NCBI RefSeq assembly: GCF_037975245.1
Contig: NC_092562.1
Span: forward strand, 3,364,001-3,428,000
Direction of reading: 5' to 3'
DNA from: Apostichopus japonicus
Taxonomy: Eukaryota; Echinodermata; Holothuroidea; Aspidochirotida; Stichopodidae
DNA: 64,000 nucleotides
Shown: in pieces, positions 12,828 to 24,459 of the stretch
Layout of the letters: every line of letters starts with the position of its first letter
Position numbering within the stretch: position 1 is the stretch's first letter
Program-made: the position numbers and the translations under genes
Notes under the pieces: generated by a model
What the model was told of the DNA's origin: nothing
The model's input: the letters and a program-made list of their open reading frames with translations, nothing else
Databases searched by the model: none

Positions 12828-12908
12828 GGCGTTTCCGGTAACCCAAACTTTCAGCGACAGGCGGTTCCGGCGAGCCGCCGTGGGAAATCCCGGCGGTCGG
12901 TAAAGGGC
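12828..12908. promoter_or_regulatory. Short GC-rich island with a kappaB-like palindrome
   Basis: An 80-bp GC-rich block stands out in AT-rich surroundings. It contains GGGAAATCCC (12882-12891), which matches the palindromic NF-kappaB/Rel consensus. That site sits inside an imperfect inverted repeat, CCGCC...GGCGG. No adjacent exon is visible, so a regulatory role is speculative. It may instead be a remnant of an unrelated repeat. Confidence 0.25.
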
Positions 12909-13498
12909 CAATACGCTATACAAGTGCCCCTGCCTTATATTGTCACATGCAATATATAGCAGTCTATACTTTCAATTTATAACCATCAAATTGCTTTTGA
13001 TATGAACACATGGTTTCTGATGATCGTTTTGAAATGTAACGGATACTAACCAGCAGAACTTACCGGCCAAAGCAACTTTGTAGGAATCGCTTTCGATTAA
13101 GCGGGTTGACATTTGCATCGCTTTTTGCTATACGGTTTCATTATCACGACGGAAGCCTATACTCCTTTTTTATTAATATGATTATTTTTTTTTTAAATAA
13201 TCTACAACTAAAGTGAAGGACAATTTCACTGCAGTGGAATATATAAATATATATATTACGTCAAAACAGGATTGACCAGACCAAGGTCGGCCGCCACCGG
13301 GTCAAATAGTGTCGACTGGCCCTTTTTATACTTTTGTACGTCGAAGTATGCACAGTATTCTCCAGCTCGAACACTAGATGAGACTACAAAATGACTGGCG
13401 AAAAATATTCAAGAGGGGTCTAAAAATGGAAGGGTCCTTTGCTTATTGATATTCCCTTAACCCCCTAAGCCACCCCCCCCCTATACGTCTCACCGAGG

Positions 13499-13520
13499 CC
13501 TGTTTTGACCCAAATAGCTG

Positions 13521-13559
<39 letters not shown>

Positions 13560-13580
13560 CTGTTTTGACCCAAATAGCTG

Positions 13581-13633
<53 letters not shown>
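13499..13633. repeat. Tandem duplication of a unique segment plus (TA)n
   Basis: The segment GCCTGTTTTGACCCAAATAG followed by CTGC and a (TA)n run occurs twice head to tail, with a 60-bp period. The second run is longer. A reversed 11-base version, GTCAAAACAGG, occurs at about 13261. Confidence 0.9.
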
Positions 13634-13634
<1 letters not shown>

Positions 13635-13639
13635 CATAT

Positions 13640-15200
13640 ATAGTTCATCGCCTTAGTTCTCTGCAGCCCATTTTGTTCTTTTTATAGTCTTTTGACTCTC
13701 TGTACGTTCCTAACGTTACTCTATCGTTACCGATATTCTAGTCTGAATGCGGAAATGTTACCTTTGACCAGCCATATGGAATTACGTTCATACTCTATCT
13801 ATATTATATATACGTACATACACATAAATATAGTCGCACGAACCGACTGATCGAAAGCGATATGACAAGGGACGTTCCCTACTGTTTTGTAAAGTATCTT
13901 GTTTTCTACAGAGTACACAAAACTGCGGATACATGTCTCGAGAAGGCTTAATAAGTAATCAAGGAGGGAATTGAAACAAAGGAGGGAATGAATAACAAAA
14001 CGAGGAAAGAGAAGTAAAATATGATTCAGTTTACCTACAGAGTCGCCTGGACAAGTCTGCATTACACATAAACATGTGAGGAATAAATTGTCAGTCATAA
14101 TATTTATATATAGCAGTATAAATTTAAAACAAAAATGTGTTAGCGGGAAACGCCTGCACACGCAGGGGAGGATGCATGCGTGACTCCTTTTTCGTTAACC
14201 TGAAGAGATAAGTCAATGCAGGAACTGACTGAGGCTTGAATGAACATTATAGTAAGAGAGTGCATAAGCAACGCGGATGACGGATAAAAATTGCATATAA
14301 AACAACAACAACGAGTTTATATAGGACAACCACTTGAGTATACACCTACACAGGATTTCACTGTTCATGGAAAGGCCAGAGGCGAAAAGGGGGATTTTTA
14401 CAAAGGAGGGGGTGTGACTTACTGACCTGTATGTGAAGGAGTTTGGGAGTCCCCCTCCAGAAATTCAATATACTTTTAGAATTGTGAACTCTGAGGCATA
14501 TTAAGACTATATAAAAAAAAATATGGTCTATAATTAGATTTAAAAGCAAGGTTGTGCTAATAAATAAATTGCCGTTTTGTATGTGACTCAAAAATTGAGC
14601 CCTTGTTCACCCGCGGAGGTATGGTTTAATTCCTCCTCGACGGAATGTTAAAACTCCACCGATCGAACCATTTTCCACGGTCCCACTAAACCCACACCCC
14701 CACCTCGCCCTCCCCTTTGCCCTCATCGCGGAGGAAAACATTATATATTTATTTTCAAGGATTTTGAGAGAAAAACAGAGGGATGGATTACTTGAAAGTT
14801 AACTCAGTTGACTCCACCACATTGCCATTATTCAGGGACCTATATCCTGTTCTATCCTGTTTAAAATACACAATGTGCCCCCGGGTCTCCCACGTTTCCT
14901 CTGTTTTATCACACGTAGAATACAAAAATTACCTCTACACTATACCAACCACAACAAACACAAGTAAACTGAAAGCATCTGAAGTAAACTGAGTGAAAGA
15001 AACCTATAAAGTTGTTTAGTAATTGTCGGTTGAAAACAAAAATGCCATGTCATTGAACTGACTGAGCAAACCGTGAGAAATGTTAGATAAGTCCGTGTAT
15101 GTGTTGCGCAAATTTCGAGCCTATACTATACGATCTTCTATTCACTGAGAACTTGCCACTATTATTTTGTTATTGTTACTCTTTTCATAGGTGCCCCCAC
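13640..15200. other. Non-coding stretch without supported gene
   Basis: AT-rich unique sequence. The open frames at 14161-13799 (minus) and 14783-14992 (plus) have no recognisable domain or splice context. A C-rich patch lies at about 14690-14725. Confidence 0.45.
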
Positions 15201-15202
15201 AT

Positions 15203-15306
15203 ACACACTACTTTTCCCCTCCACCCCCCACCCACCCCACCCCACCCATAATTCTTTGCTACGGGCCAATTATAGGGAGTGGCCAATTATAGGGAGCGGC
15301 CAATAG
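15203..15306. repeat. Polypyrimidine patch followed by three tandem CCAAT units
   Basis: A C-rich run (15203-15250) is followed by a 17-bp unit GGCCAATTATAGGGAGY repeated twice and a third partial GGCCAATAGG (15264-15306). Three CCAAT motifs at 17-bp spacing would lie 1.6 helical turns apart. No gene start is visible nearby, so promoter function is only a possibility. Confidence 0.5.
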
Positions 15307-17669
15307 GATAGGTATGCATGCAATCTACCGGAGTATATAGGCATGAAGTAGGTTATCCAAGAGGCTGACGAGACAACTTCATGTAGGGTCCACTTAGGCC
15401 AATGGGCCCCAAGATGTATAGGGCCCTTACCGAACATTTCCAAGTTAAGATATATAAGCTACCGGCATCTCTTTTATATCTGGGTTGTATATATAACTTG
15501 TTCTATAAATAGTAAAATACTTATATACAAGCATATCTCGGTGCAGCTGGAAACAATATTCCATTGCAAGGAATGGAATGAGTCAACCGGAACGGTAATT
15601 CAAAATGTGTACTCTCTCATTGTACAAACGTAGCCGCATTTTCCGCGAACTTTTTTGCGGTCACATAGAAATAGCTTACACGCCTCCACCATACTACAAA
15701 ACAGAAAATTGACGGATTATCCATGAGGTTTGTAATGATGTGTACCCTCTGACTTAAAATGGTAAACCGAGTGGTAACTGCATGGTACTGGTAAAGCAAT
15801 GAACAGTGCGGCGATCCAGACAAGACCTGCCTTTATTGTCCAAAAAGCTAACACTGAGGTTTCATCCAAGGTATTTATTTATATACGCAAATTGCCTTCC
15901 AATGTGAGTTTGTTTACAAACATTTGCGGTTTACCCTACCCGTATACCGCAGCTGGGAAATGTGCATGAAAACATGGTTTGTGGCCGGTAGCGTCCTGCC
16001 TTGGTAATGTGATGAGTGATCAACATCGGGTATTTATGTACAGACATTGACTGTATGTATATTCTTGTATCATATAGTAATGAATTATCATTATACCAGA
16101 AAGGTAAGAAATGTTACAATCATGTCGTTCTCTTCGGTCGGATAAGGGCATCGAGGGTCAGAACTAGGGGGTGGGGGTGGGGGGAAGACGGGCGAGAGGA
16201 AGCGACAAAGGGAAGACGAGAGGGGTGGGGACATTGGATAGGGTAGAAAAGCGAAGGATGGGCGTGGTAAGCCAGAGAAAGTGAAAGAGAAGGAGAGAAA
16301 AGGGAGAGGGAGCCGAATCTAGCCTTGAAATATTCAAGATGAAATGTAATTTTACACAAAATTCTAACATGCTGAAAACGTTCATGCCAATGTGTGATGT
16401 CACGTTTTAATGGTGTGATAGCAAATGAGATAAAGCTGTGAATTCCGTTTGCATCCTTTGTCACGGTAAAGTGTTATCACAGACATCAATAAAGTAGTGT
16501 GCTCAGATTATGCGTCTTGCACTGTGGCAACAGTATATGCAATTACCATCTACAGTAAATAAAGTAATCTACGTAATTCACGAAGCAAAGAGAAAATAAT
16601 TAAAAGTGCACGGATAATTGTTGTCATTGTTAGATTTGCTGTAGCCTGCGGTCTATAGGCGTAAATAAGGAGGAACCCTTACAACACAATATACCCAAAA
16701 CATATACAAAACGAGCGGAGTTTGTTTATTAAATACTCCGCTGTTCTAAATAAATATCAATCTAACTCAGTGCTTGTTCGGAGATAGGGAAAACACCGCA
16801 GCGTCGGAAAAGAACCCACGAAGGTGAATCTCAATCGAAGGATTATTAATGTGCCCTATATATACGAGTGTGAAATGTTACACACCGCGCCTGATGTATA
16901 CGGTAACAAAATATATGTGGTCTATTTATGGCGGATACAGTGTATATTAGCGTGTATATTATCTTGATTTCGTTTTACTGTTTATACACATGGGAACCGT
17001 AGCAGACGACACACCATTCCAACAACGTGTGTTCATTCAAGTCTGGCAGACCACAAGAATTCCAAAAATGTTGGTCAATGGTTACCGGTGTACTTGATTA
17101 CAAAAGCACCGTTTACTCATTGCCACCGGCAAATATACTTGAGAGAAAAGCTGCTCGGGCTTTGCTAACTTTGTATAGTGGTTACAGTGTACAGAACGAA
17201 TGTGAATGAGTTCCAAGAAATGTATACAAAGCCAACCGGGAATCTATGATTATACTTCTGATTACAGTATCGTAGATACATATACGTCGGAAAGAGACTG
17301 TTTATTTTGCAGGACTATTAGGGAAGCGTTCTATGCGTTATCTGATAAGGCAAAATGACCACATTTTCCCGCCATTCACAGCGTTCTTTGTTATGTTCAA
17401 AGTTGATGGCAATTAAAACATACATATTTCAGGGCTTAAATCGCACCGTCCCAACGACAATGTAGTTACTTATCTACGGTACAACAAATTTACCAGTGCC
17501 TTCGGACCAATGGGGGAGGGGGGAGTGGGGATTGGGGATTGGGGAAGGGGAACGTCTTTTTTAGTATTTACACGGCAGTGATTTTAACGCGCCCGCGGAG
17601 ACGACACACACGGAAATTTCAACATTAATGAACAGTTCGTGTCTTACTCCGATCCCGTTTCCCACCCAA
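15307..17669. other. Non-coding stretch with a purine-rich tract
   Basis: No gene supported. A strongly purine-biased tract occupies about 16155-16315, beginning with several G runs (GGGGGTGGGGGTGGGGGG) and ending in GA-rich sequence. It is able in principle to form G-quadruplex or triplex DNA. Confidence 0.5.
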
Positions 17670-17677
17670 CCCACCAA

Positions 17678-18041
17678 CAAGGGCGTAGGAACCGGGGGGC
17701 TGGGGGTGCCAGCCCCCAGTGAAAAATATGGGGGCGGAAGTATCATTCCGCCCCCCCCCTCGCTCCGCAAGTCAGAAAACCCCTTTTTCATTTCCAAATG
17801 AGAAAAAAATCTCATTTGGAGCACCAAATTGCATCTAAGACCAGGTGAAAAATGCAAAATTATTTACAAATGGAGTGGGTGTTGAAGTGTGCTATATTGC
17901 ACCAAATTGCATCCTAGGCCACCTGGAAATGCAAAAAAAATCCAAAGGGGAGGGGGACACCCCTCCCCTTAGACCCCTCCCCCAGGCCGGCCATCAGTCT
18001 TCAGCCCCCCCCCCTTTCAAAAGTACCTTCCTACGCCACTC
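17678..18041. mobile_element. hAT-type MITE family A, copy 1
   Basis: First of three copies of one family (others at 31314-31692 and 46189-46568). The left end reads CAAGGGCGTAGGAA, and the right end reads TTCCTACGCCACT and then C instead of the usual G. The flanks CCCACCAA (17670-17677) and TCCACCAA (18042-18049) form an 8-bp target duplication with one mismatch. Inside are a hairpin CCAAATGAGA..TCTCATTTGG and a direct duplication of the segment GCACCAAATTGCATCTAAG/G. It has no coding capacity. The mismatched duplication and altered last base suggest it is older than the other two. Confidence 0.88.
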
Positions 18042-18049
18042 TCCACCAA

Positions 18050-20110
18050 TCGAATTTGTGAGAAAATTCAGTAATTTAGTTTAACTAAATTTCATTAACG
18101 AGTCGTTATGGATTTCCATGAATCACTCCACTAAGAAGTATGTTTCCTTATAAATGTTATCAAAAGGAAATTCATGTGACGTAAAATGGAAGACGCCGTT
18201 GTTTCAATGACATTTAGGGACTGTTTTGAAGATAATTGCTGAGTCATTGGAAAATGACTAAGTGAAGTGACCCTATACACATTCTATAGTGACCACTGCG
18301 GCACAATGGGAGTTAGCAATCGAGTAACCTTTCTTTTGTATTACTCATATCTCAATTTAATTCTTCCATTTGAGTTTTTCACGTAAAAAGGCCTAATACA
18401 ATGAATACAGGTGTTATCTTATTGTTTGATCAGGGCGTCTACCACTCGGAAGTAACTGCTTTGTATATGCCGATAAATAATGGATGACGTCATCATCAGT
18501 GCAAAGTACTATAACGAAGAGGGATGTGTGGGTAGGGTGGGTTGGATGGAGGGAGGGAGGGAGAGGGACAGGTGTGGGATCCTTCCGTCTAGCATAGCCT
18601 TTCATAACGCTATACTGCGGTGTGAATGTCATATATTCTATACCAGTGATTTCGACCTTTCTGCATAGGCTATGCATACGATAGGCTACGTAGCAAGTCT
18701 GCAGTAACGTATATGGCCCGTATTGACGGCCGTTTGTGTAACAGCACAAAAATACCAACAATAATCAAGCGCATTGCTAACTTTAAATTTCGCTCAAGTT
18801 ATATCGATTTAGTTGAGATTAAAAAAAAGTGACAGTGGATTCGCTAGGGTCATCTATCACCCACCCCACCCACCCCCCCCCCCACTCGGACTCTCGATTT
18901 TAGAAGAATCTGTTGACGGATATAACAATGAGCAAGTTAGCCCACTGAATCCTACGCTTACGTCATTTCTCGGAATAATTCTACGCTGTGTGTATGTTAC
19001 ATAATGTCCAGTATAGAATAAAAATGCTGCGTTGAGTTTATGTAGCGAAAGCGATTCGCATAATTGCTTCATTGCATAAGCTATTAGTATATAATACCTA
19101 GAATATTGCTGAGTCATTTTCTAAAGAAATGAAAGTACGGGCTTGTTAATGAAGAAAACCCGCAGAGGGATTCAAATAAATATGAGAGATGTTGTATTTA
19201 TTTCTTTGTCCAGACTACACCCACCCATACACATATGGTTTTAACTGAAGTAGAAACACGAGAAACTTATTTCAAAGAAATAGCTGGTTTATACATTTCA
19301 TAACAATATTTCTACTTTCCATGTAGATTTATCATGCAACTACAGTAGTTGTGCAACATTCATTTTGGCAGATATGTTTTTCTCTTCTGTAAGTATACTG
19401 AATGTGTTAAATGTTACCAAGATGCCGGCTTTGTTATGATGACATCATTCAAGTTGATGTTGCCAGATGCAAAAATACCACCAAATATGAAGCGCAACAA
19501 CTCATTGCCATCGTGATTTATAATGATTTATCCGGCTGAGGACCTTATGGTTTTATATTTCCATTGTTTAAATCCACGCGTACCCTAACCTTAGCGATAT
19601 GCCTTTAACAAAATCTTTCTTCTGAGGACGTTGGTGATTCTTCTCAAATGACATCTGAGGACTTGGAAATTCCTTTTGTCTAACAGTCAGAATACAAAAC
19701 AAGTGCACACATATAAACACATATACAGACACAACATGACATAACAAAAGGAGGCAAATAACAACGGCAGCAACGCTAACAAATAATAACACATACCAAA
19801 ATGTTTAATCCCGAGTCCGAACAAGGCTTAATTAGAACTAAATCCTTTCTATATTGCCTCTTAATTACTGTGAGTAAAGACAGCTGCGAAATGTCACATG
19901 TCATCGATTTATTTTTCCCCTTTTGAGTGATGACGTCACATCATGGGGGGGAAACAGCATATTTCCTCTGTAAATATGAAGTTACGTCTTCCTGTAAACA
20001 ATGCAGTTTGTTATTATCAATGTCATCATTGACATGAGAGAATTTTGCTATGTAGTGGGATTCAATCGTGAATTAATATATTGAATGTGTTATATAATTA
20101 TAGATACTTT
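18050..20110. other. Non-coding stretch without supported gene
   Basis: AT-rich unique sequence with two perfect TGACGTCA palindromes (18485-18492, 19931-19938) and a C run at about 18865-18883. No exon could be supported. Confidence 0.45.
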
Positions 20111-20112
20111 AC

Positions 20113-20245
20113 CAGTGGCGACACTAGCCAAGTCAATAGGGGGTGGGGGTTGTGGGGGAGGGGGTGGGGGCAACTAGGTGGCAAGGCATCTATATATATA
20201 TTCGGGGGGGGGGCAAAAATATATTACACTGATATGGCGGGGGGG
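20113..20245 (+). mobile_element. Possible solitary hAT-type left end in G-rich sequence
   Basis: CAGTGGCGACACTAG at 20113 resembles the CAGTGGCG ends of the hAT-type elements elsewhere in the window. It is followed by G-rich sequence, as in those elements. I find no matching right end or target duplication downstream, so it is either a truncated copy or chance. Confidence 0.25.
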
Positions 20246-21650
20246 GGGGAGTCTAAGGAGAAGTGTTTCCTTCCCCTTTGGGAATTTTTCTTTTTGTAAA
20301 GAGACTTAGACGCAAAATGGTGCTATCATTTGACAATTTTTCTCATTACTGTATTGCATTGGAAGCTGTTTCTATATACAAACGACAAGCCTACTTATAT
20401 ATATTTTGGATAAGTAGCATATCTGATTAGGGGGGGGGGTCGGGGTGCAAGGGGAAAATCTGGGGAAATTTCTCCTTCATGGCGCTTTACATGATTCCAC
20501 AAAAAAGAAATGAAATGAAAAAAAATGACGAGTCATTTCATAATGTACGAATAATAGCAAGCGGTTCACGTTTCCGAAAGTCCTTTATTACTTTTTAAAG
20601 GTATGCTGTATTGGCCTCAAATATGCTAGATATTCAAATATGGTCACCTTTGGTCACAATTCTTCAACTGTTTTTATTACAACCTTCGAGGTAATTTTCC
20701 TAACTGGGACATTGAATCATCTTGTGTGTAATTCCTTAAAATATGTCTGAGAACAATTTGGAGAGTAAAGACCTCCAGGAAAAGTACTTCTTGAAAACTT
20801 CTAGCAATTCAATAGCGTGCTATAATTTCGGGCTAAATACTGACTACCTTTAACATTTGCAAGTGTTGAATGCACTGGTTGAATGACAAACCTATTATAC
20901 CTTGTTTTAATATTATCGTATATATCTGCACATTCATTATCACTATACCGGTTGTTTGCCCCATCTCCGTGTGTGTGTGTGTTTGATTACTATCAACATG
21001 TAGAACCAATCTTTTATGAGAAGTGCTACATCTGCCTATTGGTTTTATCAAGTTTTCTCTATTTTCAGAAGTGTAGGTTAAACATTTCTATGAATATTTC
21101 CAACATATATCTTATCTTAATCGTTTCGATTGGGAAATATTTATAAATATAGTTTCATTTAACTTTGTTTGTTCCTGAATTACTCATCATACATAAGGCT
21201 ATATATTCATCCTGTTTACTCACGTTCAACCATATCTAGACTTACAGATATTTCGCCCAGATTGGACGGCTCTGCAATAATATGCATTAAGGACGTTATC
21301 TTCTATGCATATACCAATTGCGCTACATATATTATAACCACGTACAGTAAATCGCATATCACACTCTCTCACTCTCTCGCAATTAGTTCAAACAGCTGTT
21401 CAAGGTAAACAGAATATAATCAACTGTAGCTGGTGTATTCTTTATACAACCCGCATATAATACCGTTATCCGGAAGTGCGTCAATGAAGTTATTCGCAGC
21501 TGTTGTTAACATCGGTGAATATACCGGTGTTTTTTTCTATCTTTCTCATAACATTAGACTTGTCGAAAGTCGTTTTGATTATAGCTGTTGCAATAAGATA
21601 TGTATACTTTACAGTAAGATATGTACGTTCACTACAATGCAATATATTAA
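20246..21650. other. Non-coding stretch without supported gene
   Basis: AT-rich, with G runs at about 20431-20440 and a short (GT)n at about 20970. Open frames at 20883-21714 (plus) have no recognisable domains. Confidence 0.45.
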
Positions 21651-21652
21651 TA

Positions 21653-21794
21653 TGAATATATTAATCAACCTGCTCATTTATCTCAAAAGTTTTACCAGAT
21701 TTAGCAGTTTTTAGCCTACAATGATATTATCAACAGAGCACATGCATAGCCGTGACACATCAACACGCATATCATGTATAAGCATGTAGCCAAC
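21653..21794 (+). repeat. Dispersed direct repeat, copy 1
   Basis: The block from AATATATTAATCAACC to TATAAGCATGTAGCC recurs 1.37 kb downstream at 23040-23161. The best-conserved part is GACACATCAACACGCATATC through AAGCATGTAGCC. No protein or RNA signature is seen. It is either a short interspersed repeat or a local duplication. Confidence 0.8.
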
Positions 21795-21927
21795 ACATAT
21801 CATGTACGTTACCGTAATATATATAGATATATTATCGAATATGCATTTGTATATACACATAAAAATCACATTAAATATGTACATACATACATACAAACAC
21901 ACATACATTTATACACACACACACATA

Positions 21928-21972
21928 TTTATATATATATATATATATATATAAGCCTATATGCCTATATAT

Positions 21973-22006
<34 letters not shown>
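21928..22006. repeat. (CA)n and (TA)n compound microsatellite
   Basis: A short CACACA run passes into alternating TA, interrupted by GCCTATATGCCTATATATAG. Confidence 0.93.
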
Positions 22007-22008
<2 letters not shown>

Positions 22009-23039
22009 TGTGCTTCATCCTCCCACCATTAATTAAACTAGTATGGTTAATTAACTGGACAACCGGTTTATGGTTTAGAGTTTAATGGGTCACGCAATAA
22101 TTCCTACGTATCCTGATTCCATTCAACTATCATTGCTAGAGATTTCCCACTTCAATCGAGAAATCGAAAGTAAATAGGCAACTTTGTAGTTTATGTATAG
22201 AAGTCTTTATAGCTCAGTTCCAGGAACGTCTCCGTCAGCTCTATAGTTTCCAAATAGTAAATTTCATATTTTGTGATATCACAAGGAACCATTACCTCAC
22301 AGATATGAAAATAGTCAAACAATGTTTTTTTTTTTTTAATTGTGATATATGTAACAGGATGTACATCTTTTTTAAGTTGTATATAAATTCTTGTTCAGGT
22401 TATAGAACGTACATATGTAGATCAATTTCTGCATTATAGCGAAAGTTATGTACTAAATTTTATTTTTACAGCAACGAAAGGTTGTCACAACGTCATAACA
22501 GTTGAATGTTCACACCTGCTGACAGTTGAAAAAAAAAGTTTAACAAGTCTACACGCGATTTTAGCTTCATTGTGTGCACTTGGTGTCGATATGAAGTACG
22601 ACAACTCACTAGCACCCATATAATCTAAATTTAGATAAAACTCAAATCAAACAGTGAAAATATTGGCATGGTTTCAAGAGTTGATTGATTAAAAAAAAAA
22701 AAACACATCCACCCATTTGCATACATGGCAGAGTGCCAATGGTATATCTGACTATGATTAAGCTGTTCTGCATAGACCTATATAGTGTATGTATGGGTTG
22801 TGCGATGTTTTTAAATAAGATGTTATAAGTAGGGTTATATATAACGTCTCACCGTACACCCTTTATTAAGCGTTAAAACTCCTTTTTCATCAGTTGACAC
22901 TGTTATCATGTAATATATAGTAATAAAGGTGTACAGTATAACTGAACGGGATCTATAAGAGTGACGTCAATTGGAACTTGAGAAACGGTTGGGGTTTCCT
23001 CTTTCATGAAGATAACCAAACATTTGAGACTTAACAATA

Positions 23040-23161
23040 GAATATATTAATCAACCAGTTTTCACCAGCAATTAGCAACTTTTAGCCTTTTATGGATCTT
23101 TTCAACAGAGCACATATCCATGACACATCAACACGCATATCATGTATAAGCATGTAGCCCT
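23040..23161 (+). repeat. Dispersed direct repeat, copy 2
   Basis: Same orientation as the block at 21653-21794. The core is conserved (ACACATCAACACGCATATCA), with an internal deletion and several substitutions on its left side. The 1.25 kb between the two copies carries no open frame of interest. Confidence 0.8.
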
Positions 23162-23924
23162 CATATATTTGTATTCTGTGTACATCCGGGATTCCAGTTC
23201 GAGAAGGTTGATAGAATGAAAACAACATCCTTACACACTGTTTTTTTTATTTAAATTTAACTTTATTTACTTTATTTTTTATTTATTTTTCTGTAGGAAT
23301 CATAGTTGTTTTGATTGTTCAAGGATGTACTTCTGTCATAGATCATGATAACTAAAACGTGCATCCGATTTCCAGACCAAATAAGACCATAGCACTATGT
23401 TTTGTTTTTAAAATATTGTAAAATCGCAATCGTACCGTATATACTCGGCATGTGCACGTACAGTCTCAATCGTTGTCTCTTCTTTCGCATCATCATAATA
23501 ACAGATTACAAAACACACAGATAAACCAGCGTCTGAATATTCACGCAGTCGCCTCCCGTTCCTATACAACCCGCACCCACCCACGCTGTATATCACATAC
23601 ACACGCAACCTGTATATACAAAAGATGTTGGTATACGTGTTACAGACATCGACTGTACACTGTTTCGCAATAAGCAATAATTTATTCAACAAAGTCAAAC
23701 CGGCCGATCGAGTGAATGAAAACAAAAACATATAGTAAACATTTCGCAGACAGTAGCGTGCTATATACCGGATGTGGTTGATTGTTGATAAATACTTGAC
23801 ATCACAGAGATATATACGGTAAAACTTTGAGGCAAATTGTATAGTTTGTATATGGTTAATTATCAAACTGGTTGAGAAATTTAATTTGATGAATACCCGT
23901 ACAGAGTGAACGTGAAGCGAGTGT

Positions 23925-23999
23925 ATGTACTGTTGCAAGAGTGAGGGCATAATGCGAGTGTATATGTAGGCCTACTGTTGCAAGAGTGAGGGCAAAATG
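23925..23999 (+). repeat. Short tandem duplication
   Basis: ACTGTTGCAAGAGTGAGGGC followed by AWAATG occurs twice, separated by a GTATATGTAGGCCT linker. Confidence 0.85.
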
Positions 24000-24356
24000 T
24001 AATTAACATTCAGAGACCGTAGAACATAAAAGGACGACAGCGTGTAAGTTGCTGCATGTGGGAACTATATCATTAAAGTGGACTACAAAGTCAGATTCGA
24101 CGGGGAAACGGTAATTGAATTGATGGCTTGCTTCGCGGAAAGATTTCTTAACATTTCTGAGGCTTGGGCTATTCAGCTGCTTTGTTATGACTTGTAAGTT
24201 GTTTGGTAAATATTGTTTCACTCTTATAGCCAGCATACTAGTAGAGAGAGGAAAGGAAACGTTTTACAGTAGAGGTTTAAAATTATGAATGATAGTTTAT
24301 GATGTAGAATGGCGACCTTCCGTATATACTGGTTTCGAACCTCTGAGAAAACGATC

Positions 24357-24455
24357 AGCGTCCATGACCTAGTTGGTTACCGTATGGGGTGCCCGCATAT
24401 AAAGCGAGAGGCCAGGGATTGAATCCCGGTGGAGGCTGGAAGTATTTTCCCCTGA
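24357..24455 (+). mobile_element. tRNA-derived SINE, diverged copy
   Basis: GTCCATGACCTAGTTGG (24360-24376) fits a pol III A box. GGGATTGAATCCC (24415-24427) fits a B box. GGTGGAGGCTGGAAGT follows, as in the other copies. The tail after about 24445 has diverged from the TTTTCACTGTTCTGG tail seen at 30 and 47.8 kb. Read as a tRNA the acceptor arm does not close, so this is a SINE head and not a tRNA gene. Confidence 0.8.
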
Positions 24456-24459
24456 AGTA

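Noticed and set aside
13261-13511. Element bounded by GTCAAAACAGG inverted repeats
   Set aside because: Only 11 bp match, there is no target duplication, and one end is part of a local tandem duplication.
23408-23950. 180-codon minus-strand open frame
   Set aside because: The longest minus-strand frame in the window, but it has Tyr/Ile/Arg-rich composition typical of AT-rich noise and no recognisable motif.
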